DNA from: Euborellia annulipes
Taxonomy: Eukaryota > Arthropoda > Insecta > Dermaptera > Anisolabididae
Length of the DNA: 64,000 nucleotides
Direction of reading: 5' to 3'
NCBI GenBank assembly: GCA_023213315.1
Contig: JAKCPI010015353.1
Location: 62,001 to 126,000, forward strand
Shown here: piece by piece, positions 25,701 to 36,275 of the stretch
How positions within the stretch are numbered: the first letter of the stretch is position 1
Layout of the letters: each line of letters opens with the position of its first letter
Position numbers and translations under genes: made by a program
The notes under the pieces: model-generated
Databases searched by the model: none
What the model was told of the DNA's origin: nothing
What the model saw: the letters and a program-made list of their open reading frames with translations, nothing else

Positions 25701-28700
25701 TTTGACATGATCGCAATACTTTCTCTATATGTTTCATATATAGGGTAAGAGAAAGTAAAAATTTACAACTGTCCTTTTACTAAAATTCAAAGGTCCTGAC
25801 TATGATGAAAAATCGTAACTGATAATATGCAAAACAGTCAACCCAAAACTTTTATGAAAATTTATTTAATTTCATACTCACTGAACAACAGTACTTTGTT
25901 GAGTAACTGCGGCTCTTCGAGGTCAATTTAAATTAACCTTCTTCCCAGAATCTAAAGAATGTTATGATACAAGTAATCTGAAAATGTAAACTTTAATTTC
26001 AATCAAAATTAGATTTACACAAGCCAATATGTTAACTTCTCAAAGTGGACCTTATAAATTTTGTCATATATCTATAGAATATTTATTACATTCAGACCTA
26101 ACATTTTGTCCCCGCGGGAAGCAAGTGATCCTTCAATTTTTAAAGTGCATCTATCTCTTCAGTCTTGAATGGCCAAAGCAGTTCAAAAGGACTAAATAAA
26201 AAACTAACATTTTCATTATACATATAGCCATCATTTTTACTATTCTTAATATATTTCCCTAATGTAAAAGTGCTCTTTACTGAATTATTTTAAATAAGAA
26301 GTAAGGGATTAGTAATAAATATGCTCCGCAGGCTGAGGAGTCAGAAAATCACGGCCTCATGTTTGCATATAAATGTATCGAAAAGTCACTCCCGCTGATC
26401 ATGACTGAGGTATTACAGATGTCATCATTCTCACTCTCGCTTTCACAATATATTCTTTAAAAATAATTCAATAATATTCTAACCTGGAAAAAATCTTATA
26501 AATATGTGGCAAAAAATAGGATATTAACTAAATTGGAATTGGGAGTCGATATGACTAATTCATTGCTAATTATTATTAATATAATATTTTTTATAACTGT
26601 ATAAAAACCATAACCAACTTTAATAATAGATATAATCTTAAAAATAAAAATAAATTCTTTAACTTTTACAAAGAATAGATTTTTATAACTTACTTTTTCA
26701 ATAAAATAATTTCACTCTATAAATTTTATTTAATCAATTACAGAAACATGGTCAAAGAAGAAAAAATAGAAATAAACCAAAGAAGCCTTTGCCTGAACTT
26801 TAAAACTGTATTTTATCTATATTTAAAATTTGTATTTATTTCTTTTTTTTTTCTTTTTAGATGCAATCAAAGCTAAAAGAAGTAGAAAATAAATTATTAT
26901 GCGTTCAAAGAGAAAAGCAACAACTTTTAGTAAATTTTGATTCAATAAAGAAAGGAAACAACGAATTTAATGATAAACTTAGCCAATTGGAAAAACTTGA
27001 AGAGGTTAGTTTTTATAGAGTTTATTTACTTACAAGGAGACCCCACGGGTAATGGCTCACCGATTTTTTTTAAATTCGTCGGATTTGAAGATGATTATCT
27101 CGACATCAATTTCATAAATCAGTACGAAGCACTTCTCAAAAACATTCGAGAAAATCGACTTTAATTTGCCACTTGCCAGGGGGCTGCTCCTCCTGGTCCC
27201 CCCTTGCTCGCTGTTTGGACATTTTAAATTTTCCTCTCTGACTCTGACCAATCAGCGAGAAAGTGGTAAACAACACATACATCGGAAGTGAGTGGCTAGA
27301 GCTTTATAAATAGTAATGATGATTGAGAAGGGTGAATAAATAAATCCAGAGCTGATATTCAGGCAATTTATTCGGATTAAATCCCTCCGCTATAGGTCAA
27401 CGTTTCGGGGCTCAAACGGCTCCTTCAGGACCATGCGGTGTAGAGAAAATAATTAGTCCTCAATTTTGTCATAAATGATGTGGTTAGTTTCGCTACAAAA
27501 CATGAATGATCATTCTTCGTTCGGCACCATTGCCTTTTACCACATGTTTTGTAGCGAAACTAACCACATCATTTATGACAAAATTGAGTGCTAATTATTT
27601 TCTCGACACCGCATGGTCCTGGAAAAGGAGCCGTTTGATCCCCGAAACGTTGACTATAGCGGAGGGATTTAATCCGAATAAATTGCCTGAATATCAGCTC
27701 TGGATTTATTTATTCACCCTTCTCAATAATATCTACCAGGCTGCCCCTATCTTCATCAAGTAATGATGATGATAATGATAGGTTTGAAATAAAAAAAAAT
27801 TTATTTGAAGCCACTTCCACATTCGAGAAATAAAAAAAATGTTCCCATCAAGATTCGAACTAGCGACTTCTTGTTTACAAAATTATTGCGCTTACGCTCT
27901 CGGCTATCAGACACTGTAAACATAAATCAAAATTATCCGAATTTATATAACTCTGAAATCTTCAAAGTCGATTACCTCAAGTGTTTTTGAGAAGTACAGT
28001 GGGCGCCAAAAGTGCCTGATCTGCTCAAAAGTGGAGCTTAGACAACCAAAATGCTTAGATTTATGAAGTATTATCTTAAAAATAGCTTCTTCATTTCAGT
28101 TCCATTAAAAAAAGCTATTTATTTATTTTAAAAATATTGGTTTGGTTGCCTGCTCAAGACTGAACTCACGAGCAGATTAGGCATTAGTAGCGCCCACTGT
28201 ACTGCTTTAGGAAATTGATGCCCAGATCACCTTTGAATCCTATGAGTTTAAAAAAAAAATGGGTGACTCACCACCCGTGGGGTTTCCTTGTTAGTCTGCG
28301 AGACAATACCTGTAGCACCTTCATTTTTATATTAATTAATTTAACTTATATAACATCATTTAATCAAAGTTCCTCACTGCCAATGAGATTTTTTAATTCA
28401 TTGCTTGTTTAATTTAATACAAATATTGTCAACTCAAGGTGGCTATAGACCTGGAAAACCTGGAATTATCAGAGAAATTTCAAATCATTTCTCTGTAGCC
28501 ACCCTGAGACTTGTGAAGCAGTACGAAGCACTTCTCAAAAACACTCGAGAAAATCGATTTTGATTTGCCACTTGCCAGGGTGCTGTGCCTCATATATATA
28601 TATACTGTATATATTCTTAAAATGTATGTATTTTTTCTTAGGAGAAAAATAGAATATCACAGCAATTAGCAGAAGAAAAAGCGAGTAGTCGAGAATTAAC

Positions 28701-30360
28701 TGAAGAGAATGATCGATTAAAATCAGTAGTCCATTCTTGCCAAGAACAACTTAATCATCTGAAAACTCAATTAGTGGTAAATATTTTCCTTTTTATTTTT
28801 TAATTTTTATAAGTTCTTTTCCGACATCTAAGGCCATTTAGACCCCATTCCTATTTAAACGATTGATGGCGAATTCAACTATAGGCCTAATACTTTTTTC
28901 TCGCTTGGGACGGGAAGCAAGCATATATCAATAAATTTTTTCTTTGACTATGAGAACAAATTACACAAGTTGCATGAAATTTTGATTTACTATTATCATT
29001 TACAAGGTTATAATATGTGAAGTATATATGGAGACAAAGGCAGCCAAGAAAAAAATGATGTGAATGCTTTACCAATCAGCTGGAAACTCGGTGAATATAT
29101 TATGTACCATCTTCAGTATCCATACTCTAAGCGGCAAGAGATGGCGTTAGTTTTTTCCATAGGGAAACAATGGTTTCATTTCCATTTCATTTAAAAGTTT
29201 CCAGCTAATTAATTAAAGACAAAAAATTACTAATTTTTTTATCTTTAAGTTGTAGATACAGTGAAACCTCGCTTAACTAGTTTAATTCGTTCCAGAATCA
29301 AACTCGTAAAGCCAAACACTCGTTATGCGAAACAATTTAATAAAATTAATGTAAAATCTATAATGTGTTCCATGTCGAAAAAATACTCTCTTATGGCTGT
29401 TTTCTTGCACCTTTTTCTTCGGGGACATTTTTGCAAAGGTTTAATAAACATTTCACACAAAAAATTAAAAATCTCTTTCCTGATCCCTTAATTTAAAAGT
29501 GCGCAAATATTAAATATAAAAGTCTAATTATAAACTGATTGGAAAGACTTTTATTTTGACGAGTCCGTGTTTTGTACTCGTTATGCGAAATGTGGAGTCA
29601 TTCTTTTACAAATTTTTTTGCTCGATATGCGAATTACTCGTTAAGCGAGGTTCTACTGTATTTTAAATAGCTTTAATTTAAAAAAAAATTTGAGGTCGAT
29701 AGCTTCAAAATTGTGGCCGCTGGAAACTTTCAAAATCTGCATCCCATGACGCGCACCTTAATGGACTGATTGGGGAGTAAAGCATTCAGAGCATTTTTTC
29801 TTGGCTGCCTCCGCCTCCTTACATCCTCCACTTAAGATCTACAGACCCAACTTTCACCTCAAGCTTATAATATATTTATTTATGAACTCATTATTTCTTT
29901 CTAACTTGAATGTTTAGATAGTAAACCAAAATGGAGCGGGATGTCCAGCCACAAGCAACGGCACCTCTTCTGATCCCGTTGAGGATGCTACAGTGTCAGC
30001 AGCAGCCAATACAGATCCTATCCAAGTGAGTTTTTAAGAGGTGATCTCAAATTTACTTTCTTGTTGAAAGTGGACTATAAAATATTTTTGGTATCAAATT
30101 CTAATTTTCTTACCAATTCCAGTAGTTTTTTAATTAGGTTAAGCAATAAGAGGAAATGATGAAAGGCTGCCAAATAAAATCAGCAAAAAGATTTAACAAT
30201 TCTTTTCTTACTCTATTTAATATTTATATATAAAATTGTCGACGATTTTACTTACCTATGCTCTTTATGAAAAGTTCTTTTCTTTAACCACTCAGAAAAT
30301 TTCAGACTCTTGATTCTACCATAATTGTCGACAATTTATATACGTATATATATATATATA

Positions 30361-30404
<44 letters not shown>

Positions 30405-33400
30405 AACATTTATATACTGTATATATTAATAACAAAAAATAATTTTCAACATCTCCTCTCGTTCTCGTATATTAAACTATCAACCTTCTAATATAATTTT
30501 TATATTTATAATCATAAATCAAAAATCGAATACTTGCATAAATATTTGATTTTCAAAAATGAATTTTTTCTGAATTACAACTATTAGGCCCATTCTACGC
30601 CAGCGTTTTTGATGCGTTTTCAACGCTTCAAAAAGCACAAGTCAAACAGAACTAAAGAGTTTAAATGAGAGCTTCTACACGGCTGTTTTAAACACGTTAG
30701 CTGGCTTTCGATCGCCAGTTAGAAACGCGCTTAAAACGCGGCGTTAGAAACAAACGCGTCAAAAACGCTCGTGTAGAATAGGCAAAATTTTCAAAAGTTA
30801 GAAATTCGTCAAAAACCTTCTTATAGAATAAGCAAAAAATTTTTGTTTTTTTAAACATTCACACTTTTTTCTCATTCACACTCACACACATCCACACAGT
30901 CTTTTCGGCATCTCAGGCCATATAAGACTTAAACGATACTCAATATTTAATAATTATATATATTTGGGGTCCAGGCATTTTTCTTTAAGCCATTTAGTAT
31001 CCAAATGGCTTAAATAAAGGCAAAATTATCAAGCATTAGGATCGCATCAAAAACGTTCGTGTAAAATAGACAAAATTATCAAGCGTTAGAAACACGTCAA
31101 AAACGCTTGTGTAGAATGGGCCTTCACCTAAAAGGGAATTGGTTCATTGAGGCGAGTTTATCTTTAGAACCGAAATGAGTATCTCATTTTCTATCTAACA
31201 ACTCATTTCATTCTTCATATTAGCAACTCATTCTTATTTTTTTCAATTCCCTAATATTAAAATAAATTTATGAGAGGTAGGAAGGTTTTACTCTGTTTTA
31301 CGGTTGCAGGTATTGTTGCAAGGTGAAAAATAATTCATGAAAAATTATTATTTGGAAATTTTATTGAATAATAAAGTTTCCGGATAATATAGTAAAACAG
31401 AGTAAACCATCCTATCTACTCAAAAAGTTATCAACTCTGGCTGTTTCTACATATATATTAAAATAAGGATTAAATTAGTATAAAAATATTCATAATAAAT
31501 TTATTTTCTAATGAGATATTTATGCATTTTACTCATTCTCTCTCATTTTCTATTTTTGCCTATTTTTTCATAGACCATATCTTAATATCTAATAAATTAT
31601 CTAATCATTTTTCAGAAAATGTTAATTTTTTAAACATTTACTTTCTCATTTTTACTGACATAATTTATTTCTTTAATAATTAAATGAATTTTTTTTTTTT
31701 AATCATAATTTTATTATATCATTGTCATAATACAATCCCTACCATTTTTTTAAATAATCTTTATTTACTTCTGTTCAGATAATGATTATAAAATTATTTT
31801 AAATTATTTTTAAAAATAAAGGAGGAATTATATTATGACAGGAGTGATATAACAGTATATAGGTAAAAAAAATATGAGCGGCTAATTGCAATTTTTCATC
31901 AGAATGAACAAAAATAAAAGTTTATATAATTATAAAGTTCAGGGGCGTAGGGGGGGGGGGGGGGGGGGGGCCCCCCAGAAAGATATCATGGAGAAATAAA
32001 GAATGCTTTATATTCTACTCAAATTGCTTTATTGGCAAATATTTTGGCCAACTTCTTTGCAAAAATATTTTTGCAATGAATATACCATATTTTTAGAATA
32101 TGAATATATTGATACCATCTATTGCAATAGTATTGTGACTTAAGCCCGGTAGATAGGCAGCCCAAATGGCACACTCACACTAAAGATTTTTTGGCTGTGT
32201 GAGAAATACATTTTACATACCAGACAATAGATCCTTTTGAACAAAAATGGTTAAAAAAAGGTCGTTTCTGGTTTAAAAAAGGTATTTTCACACAGACAAA
32301 AAAGCTTTAGTGTGCGTGGGCCATTTGGGCTGCCTATCTACCAGGCTTTAGTCACAATACTAGTGCAATAGATGGTACATTATTTACCAATAAATAACAC
32401 GAGTGGATCTTATTAAGAAGTTTCATTTCTTTAGATCCCTTAAATTATTTTATCTTTTATTGATTGAAAATTTTGATGACCATCTATGCCGGTCATATTT
32501 TTTTTACTTATAACTTTCATCTTGGACATCTTATACGCCAGAAAAACAGCTAGACTAACACGAAAGCAACCATTTCAGTTGCCTCAGTTGCCTCTCCCTG
32601 CAAAGCTTCACCCTAATGCAACCGCCATTCAAGAACCAAACAAAACAAACAAGAGTAGAAATAAAAAGAAGGTAGGCAGAGGCGAAGTTCACGTCTCAGA
32701 TTGTGTTTGCCTGCCAGCGCTCTTGCCCTCCGACCCTCATTTCACAACCCTTAAATTAGGCCTGATTAGCCCTCGTTAATTTATTACAATTTCTCTCGTT
32801 CTTTTCTTTTTTTTTTCTTTTTGTTTTCTTTGACCAGCCTAGGGCTAAGCGAGCTACCACTAAGCGACGAAGGTGGACAGGTAAATTCTCTTACTTGTCG
32901 GGAAAATATTTATTTTGCACTTGGGCAATATGCTATATGGATAAGACCAATGATTTTTTATGACTTTTTTATTAATCAAAAAAAATTAGCAGATAATAGT
33001 GCCAGATAAGAAAGTTCTGACAAATAAAAAAGTTTAATCAATTTTCTAACTTAGATTCTCTATTATTTTGTCAGGTAAACATGATTCTAATATTTTCCTG
33101 TCAGTCATTTGTATATCGTGTAAATTAAGTTAAAAAGAAATATACATCATATTTAACCGAAAAAGTGGTTTTCGCAACATGGGCTGTCTGTGTGTCTGTG
33201 TGTGTAAACGAAAAGTTGTCAAGAACGAAAAGAGCGTGAAAGTTGAAAGTGTTGTGTTGAAAGTTGAGTGTGAGTTGAAATTTTATATATAAGTTAGGCA
33301 CCCCCTGGCAAGTGACACGAAGCTTTTGAACAAAATTGATTAAAATTCAAAAATCAATTATTTTTTAGATGCTCTTTCAAATGTTCTCATTTTGTCCTGA

Positions 33401-36116
33401 AAATTGTTTGAAGCACACTTTACTCTTGTGCTTCATAGGAAAGATAGGAGAAATGGTTGCCATGGTATCAAAATTTAAATATTTTCACATGTTTATAAAT
33501 TTTACATCTTGAATTTTAATATATCGGTGGGAACTAAAAAAATGACAAGCACAGAATACAACTTTCGATTACCGAAGGTAAGAGAAAGTTGTGTGCTGTG
33601 CGCCAGCCACACCAGATTTTTTTTACATTATATAGACAATTTTCAAAGTTAACTGGTTGGTTTTTCTAATAAAAAGTCATAAATGCATTGGTTATCAACA
33701 TATTTGAACTTGTTATATTCGGTGCTTTTGTTGTTGTATATTTTAATTTGTTCTAAGAGTTTTGATCAATTAATTTTTATATTATTTGGGCACATCGCTC
33801 TGATCAATTCTCATTTATATATATTTTTTTTTTTTTTTTTTTGCTTTTTAGACATTTTTATTTTGCTTAAATGTAAAAAAAGCAATACGGGCGTACGATA
33901 ACATGCATACCCAAACATAAAATATTGTTTCCGGGCTTTTTTTGGTCGCCATTTAAGGTTTTAATTTATATCAAAAATTATTTTTTGTGAGGTGAAGGCG
34001 AGCTGGAGCGCTAATCGAAATCATATATATATATATCTAAATCATTTAGTGTTGACTTTCCAAATAAGCTTTGCATGTGTACAATTCTTCTAATCTTCTA
34101 ACAAACAATATTTTATGAATTAATAATAATAAAAAAATCCAATTGCATGTCATTTTAGATTTTAACAAAAGAAACTTTCACATTGGCAAAAACGATTAGC
34201 CTATTACCAAATCTAGATTAGTTTTCTCTTCACTCTTCACTTCTTCACTCTTCAATTCAATATAATTCTTCTTAATTTCTTTTTTAAATAATTCGACATT
34301 TTTTCTTCTAATATTATTTTTGATATTCACTTTTTTATTTATTTTTCTTGACTTCATTCATTATCTTTTTCATCGTTTTTTATACCATACCAGTCATAAT
34401 TTTTCTCCATTATTATATTTGCCTCTGTGAAACTTAAAATTATTAATTAATTTAATTAAATATAAAATATAATAATCGCCAATGAATTAATTTTTTTGTT
34501 TCACTCCTATTTAGAATGTAAAATTGCACATGAATTAGAAATAGAAAACTTTGTCAGAGAAGAGAAAATTAATTTTTTGTTGGATTCAATCATTAACAGA
34601 CATATTTTTTTATCACTTTACTGATTACATTCATTTCTCAAATAACACTTATGATTTAATTCAACAGAAAATTTTAATATGCATGAATCTCATTCTCATT
34701 AACTCCTTCATTTAATTGACGTTATCATCATGTATTTATTTTAAATATTCTTTTATTTGTTTTAAGTATTTTTATTTCATTATTCACAATTTTCTTTTAA
34801 ATTATTTATTTACCTCTTCTATTGTAAGAAAGGGGTAGGTATATAGTTATTTTTATCAAAAATAAGATAGTAATTTTATGAATGATGTTTTTTTAAGAAT
34901 AAGCCCAGAAATTTTTTTTTCTCAAGTCTGTGAGATGGTGAAACTATTTTTCAAGAACAGTCTCTATTCTCTTTAGTAAAGATCTCATCCAATTTGTGAA
35001 AAAAAAATAAATAGTATGTAAATTTAAATTATATGGGCTTCAAGCCCATAAAATAAACAGAGTAGAATCGTTTCAAAATAACTCTTTTTTTTTTTCTATG
35101 TTATATGTAAATATATATAGAGAGAAAGTATTGGATTCATGTCAAAAATTCGATGTCGAGATTTTGATGGATCTTCGTTTTGAGGTCCCTGAATCAAAAA
35201 GTGGTTTCGCGACATGGTCTGTCTGTGGGTGGGTGGGTGGGTGGGTGGGTGGGTGTGTGGGTGGGTGTGTGTGTTGTGTTCTTAAGCATGAAGGAATTGA
35301 GCTATGAGGCTGAAATTTTATATATAAGTTAAACACCCCCGGGACCGGAAAAATAAGCTTTAATCAAAATCGGCCAAAGAGTACTAGTACTTTACTGATG
35401 TCTTTTTCAGTTTTTTCGATTTTCTCAAAATTCGCTCTAACGATTTTGATTAAAATTCAAAAATCAATTATTTTTTAGATGCTCTTTCAAATGTATATTC
35501 TCGTTTTGCCCTCAAAATTGTTTGAAGACCATTTACTCTTGCACTCCATAGAAAAGATAGGAGAAATGGTTGATGGTAACAAAATATAAATATTTTCCCA
35601 TACTTATAAATTTTACATCTGAATTCAAATGTTCCGTACTGTCGGGAACTAAATACATGTCGACACAAAAAATCTGGGTGACAGCACAGTACACAACTTT
35701 CGATTACCGAAGGTAAGAGAAAGTTGTGTGTTGGAACACCAGATTTTTGGAAAAAAATTTCGTGCTCGGTGACCGAAATTAGAAGGCTGAACTCATACCA
35801 ATTGAACAAAAACGTTTTTGACTAATCGTGCCTAAAACTGTTTTTTCAATGCTTTTCTAAGGATCAACGCACACCGAGGAGGCAAAACACAATTGGGCAT
35901 GATTCGACATAATTGAACAAAACGTTTTGCTCTTGGAAAAGGTTTTGTCCAAGAGCGTTTTGCTCAATTGGTGTGCGTTCAGCCTAAGGGGGAATAAATA
36001 ATTTAGAGATTTAATTTCTCTCTCTTGATCTATCCTCTATCTTGATCGCAATTCACAATAATAATATAACTCACTAATCTCTGTTTCCAGAAGCTCAAGC
36101 TGCAGAAGACACTTGA
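10731..36116 (+). CDS. RRBP1: Ribosome-binding protein 1 / kinectin-like coiled-coil protein (5' end not seen)
   Basis: ER membrane organisation / ribosome and motor binding in the p180-kinectin family. Phase-compatible exons: 10731-10876, 15921-16187, 17946-18062, 19999-20193, 20257-20430, 20503-20663, 21770-21923, 23637-23732, 23856-23948, 24024-24203, 24267-24413, 26861-27004, 28642-28776, 29918-30025, 32579-32671, 32838-32880 and 36091-36116 (stop TGA 36114). Together they encode about 758 residues, mostly heptad coiled coil. Family marks are GRADPVAKLRKQL in exon 2, DLRSKNWKAMEAI in exon 8, and EGLLKKLQ followed by WRAKLEQ in exon 11. The N-terminal membrane segment lies outside the recognised exons. 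The C-terminus is very basic (KRATTKRRRW). Exon at 17946 has a weak donor (GTCCCG). RRBP1 and KTN1 cannot be separated here. The family call is firm; the last three exons are less certain. Confidence 0.88.
10877..12925. other. Intron content, no gene
   Basis: Intron between the first two recognised RRBP1-like exons. A G-run lies at 11088-11098. A stretch at about 11240-11800 has several reading frames but no family resemblance; GCTGGTATAGCGGTC near 11268 resembles a Pol III A box, without a convincing B box. Confidence 0.4.
12926..13136. mobile_element. TA-flanked MITE, complete copy
   Basis: Terminal repeats read CAGTGAAGGTCAATATTAAG and, inverted, CAGTGAGGGACAATATTAAG. TA flanks both ends (12924-12925 and 13137-13138), as in Tc1/mariner insertions. 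Internal arms extend to the TTGTGATTATTTCATTG block. Other copies: 7063, 9465, 4130 (partial) and 59053 (carrying a nested insertion). Confidence 0.85.
13488..13747. mobile_element. Inverted repeat with tRNA-like B box
   Basis: Arms both contain AATAGCCGACAAAAGATAGG or its complement. The right arm has a B-box-like GTGGTTCGACTC at about 13674 preceded by GGTAGGGTATATTGAG; the left arm carries a decayed inverted copy. It resembles a tRNA-derived SINE head duplicated head-to-head. Confidence 0.55.
14957..15198. mobile_element. hAT-type MITE
   Basis: Starts CAGGGGTTCCCAA and ends with its complement TTGGGAACCCCTG. CCCTAAAG is duplicated exactly at 14949-14956 and 15199-15206, the 8-bp target size of hAT elements. 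No transposase. It may sit within an older repeat beginning with GGCAGCCAGGAAAG at 14831. Confidence 0.9.
15380..15610. mobile_element. Foldback with decayed hammerhead cores
   Basis: Arms 15388-15443 and 15557-15606 are inverted copies. The left arm read on the minus strand has CTGATGA ... AATAAATTT ... GAAACGTC; the right arm has TTGATGA, a core change. The AATAAATTT loop links it to the copy at 24497-24803. Stem II pairing is poor here. Confidence 0.6.
16646..17040. mobile_element. Foldback, hammerhead remnants in both arms
   Basis: Outer arms AAGAGATAAGGCAACCAAAGC and their complement enclose CTCGAGCTTAGAG/CTCTAAGCTCGAG blocks. The right-arm core reads CTGATGAAGGCCGGAACGTCGAC, so stem II's second strand and GAAA have been deleted. 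The left-arm core is also changed. Confidence 0.65.
17110..17425. mobile_element. Foldback with an intact hammerhead
   Basis: Arms end in GTAGTGAGGATATCCAGG/GGATATCCTCACTAC with the GGCAGCC/GGCTGCC block beside them. Close relative at 46781-47160. The left arm lacks its ribozyme half, so the inversion is partial. Confidence 0.75.
17312..17355 (+). ncRNA. Type I hammerhead ribozyme, intact core
   Basis: Stem I TTTGTC/GACAAA (six pairs), core CTGATGA at 17318-17324, one extra A, stem II GGCCG/CGGCC with loop GAATAT, GAAA at 17342-17345, two-pair stem III, and cleavage triplet GTC ending at 17349. Every conserved core base is present. Confidence 0.85.
18063..19490. other. Intron content, no gene
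   Basis: AT-rich intron of the RRBP1-like gene. Long T-runs at about 19210-19240 and 19260-19290. No bounded repeat recognised; the reading frame at 18649-18849 has no support. Confidence 0.4.
19500..19728. mobile_element. Foldback with decayed hammerhead cores
   Basis: Outer arms AGATATCAGCCAAATTGGA/TCCAATTTGGCTGATATCT. The right-arm core reads CTGAAGA then TGGCC...; GAAAC has changed in both arms. Stem II loop AAATAAATTCA resembles that of the 24497 copy. Confidence 0.6.
21038..21628. mobile_element. MITE with AGGTCTATTCTC ends
   Basis: Begins AGGTCTATTCTC and ends GAGAATAGACCT. The interior repeats the motif GTTAAC/TTAACG many times in both directions. Superfamily unclear; the flanks give no clean duplication. 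Confidence 0.65.
21924..22932. other. Intron content: homopolymers and degraded repeats
   Basis: G-run at 22232-22246 and C-run at 22417-22430 flank Rep-A terminal fragments. GC-rich 22495-22580 contains CCACTTGCCAGGGG and CCTGGACCCCCTTG, phrases that recur at 27168 and 28563. No gene. Confidence 0.5.
22933..23349. mobile_element. Foldback MITE
   Basis: Arms share CTGATGGTCGGTAGGT/ACCTACCGACCATCAG and AGTTGAGGCTGA/TCAGCCTCAACT, together about 150 bp each. The centre is a TA-rich hairpin near 23090-23125. Confidence 0.75.
24497..24803. mobile_element. Foldback with hammerhead motif
   Basis: Arms begin GGCAGCCAGGAAGGAG and end in the inverted form. The centre has a long AT palindrome with GACTTGTTAATAACTTATAA. 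One arm keeps a hammerhead core; in the other it reads CTGATAT and is broken. Confidence 0.75.
24544..24586 (-). ncRNA. Hammerhead ribozyme, AATAAATTT-loop subtype
   Basis: On the minus strand: stem I TTGC/GCGA (with one G-U pair), CTGATGA, an extra T, a short stem II GTC/GAC with the long loop GAATAAATTTG, then GAAAC and GTC. Core bases are intact, but stem II is weak, so activity is doubtful. Confidence 0.6.
25169..25761 (-). mobile_element. Rep-A copy 4
   Basis: Reverse-orientation copy from the terminal palindrome (25169-25265) to GGTAAGAGAAAGTAAA at its head. A separate repeat with CTAAACGACTAACCGATTTTG at 24985-25020 abuts it. Confidence 0.85.
27325..27728. mobile_element. Foldback with diverged hammerhead motif
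   Basis: Arms GAGAAGGGTGAATAAATAAA and complement. Both arms carry CCGCATGGTCCTG and CCCCGAAACGTTGAC. A direct near-repeat (CAGTACGAAGCACTTCTC) occurs outside it at 27119 and 28519. Confidence 0.75.
27395..27432 (-). ncRNA. Hammerhead-like motif, core position 9 changed
   Basis: On the minus strand: stem I GGTC/GACC, CTGAAGG where CUGANGA is expected, stem II GAGC/GCCC-like, GAAAC, cleavage triplet GTT. A9 is G, so it is probably inactive. The opposite arm is more damaged. Confidence 0.45.
27835..27915 (-). repeat. tRNA-like sequence
   Basis: On the minus strand, ATAGCCGAGAGCGTAAGCGC (A-box-like) is followed about 35 bases later by AGTTCGAATCT (B-box-like). No acceptor stem pairs, so it is a tRNA-derived repeat head or pseudogene rather than a gene. 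Confidence 0.5.
27997..28199. mobile_element. Mariner-type MITE
   Basis: Ends CAGTGGGCGCCAAAAGTGCC and GGCATTAGTAGCGCCCACTG are inverted with few mismatches. TA flanks both sides (27995-27996 and 28200-28201). Confidence 0.85.
29030..29830. mobile_element. Older foldback split by a pogo-like MITE
   Basis: GGCAGCCAAGAAAAAAATG with GAATGCTTTACCAATCAG near 29040 is mirrored by CTGATTGGGGAGTAAAGCATTC and TTTTTTCTTGGCTGCC near 29766-29810. The interior is largely the MITE at 29259-29658. Confidence 0.6.
29259..29658. mobile_element. Pogo/Tigger-like MITE
   Basis: Ends CAGTGAAACCTCGCTTAAC and, inverted, CAGTAGAACCTCGCTTAACG. TA flanks at 29257-29258 and 29659-29660. Internal CTCGTTATGCGAAA blocks repeat the end motif. 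The 76-residue reading frame inside is not a transposase. Confidence 0.85.
30350..30398. repeat. (TA)n microsatellite
   Basis: Almost pure TA dinucleotides inside an intron of the RRBP1-like gene; likely polymorphic in length. Confidence 0.9.
30587..31122. mobile_element. Harbinger-like MITE, diverged relative of 7366-7619
   Basis: Ends GGCCCATTCTACGC and, inverted, GGCCCATTCTACACAAGCG. The right half shows repeated GCGTCAAAAACGCTCGTGTAGAAT blocks, suggesting internal tandem duplication of the terminal repeat. It includes a short fragment of the GGCATCTCAGGCCAT repeat. Confidence 0.6.
31272..31422. mobile_element. Small MITE
   Basis: Inverted ends GAGGTAGGAAGGTTTTACTC and GAGTAAACCATCCTATCTACTC (read inward) with GTTTTAC/GTAAAAC continuing the arms. 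Confidence 0.7.
31950..31976. repeat. G21 homopolymer followed by C6
   Basis: Twenty-one G residues run straight into six C residues. It can form a G-quadruplex or a G/C hairpin. The length may be an assembly estimate. Confidence 0.8.
32113..32377. mobile_element. Foldback MITE
   Basis: Arms share TACCATCTATTG, GTAGATAGGCAGCCCAAATG and CACACTAAAG with their complements. About 110 bp per arm with few mismatches. Confidence 0.8.
33163..33622 (+). mobile_element. Rep-A copy 5, 5'-truncated
   Basis: Starts inside the family at AAAAAGTGGTTTTCGCAACATG; the head and the central part are shortened, while the terminal palindrome is partly kept. Confidence 0.8.
35096..35745 (+). mobile_element. Rep-A copy 6
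   Basis: Nearly full length with several short deletions. The (GTGG)n tract at 35226-35276 encodes spurious Gly/Trp or His/Pro repeats. Confidence 0.85.
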
Positions 36117-36275
36117 ATATGTCTTTGCTCCTCTATTATCCCATTCAATTTTTTCCCCAAATTATATGAGTTCTTTACTGGATATCGAAAATTTTACTAT
36201 CATATATATATATATATTTATCATATCACCATTATGCTTGAAGAAAAATTATCATTCTTTATAGACTATATAGAC

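Larger units (their letters stand above)
32881..36090. other. Last large intron, no gene
   Basis: Between the exon ending 32880 and the exon at 36091. It holds two Rep-A copies and plain AT-rich sequence between 33630 and 35090. Confidence 0.5.

Noticed and set aside
27835..27915. Functional tRNA gene
   Set aside because: A- and B-box-like motifs exist, but no acceptor or anticodon stem pairs.
35142..35336. His/Pro-repeat protein
   Set aside because: Translated (GTGG)n tract in Rep-A.
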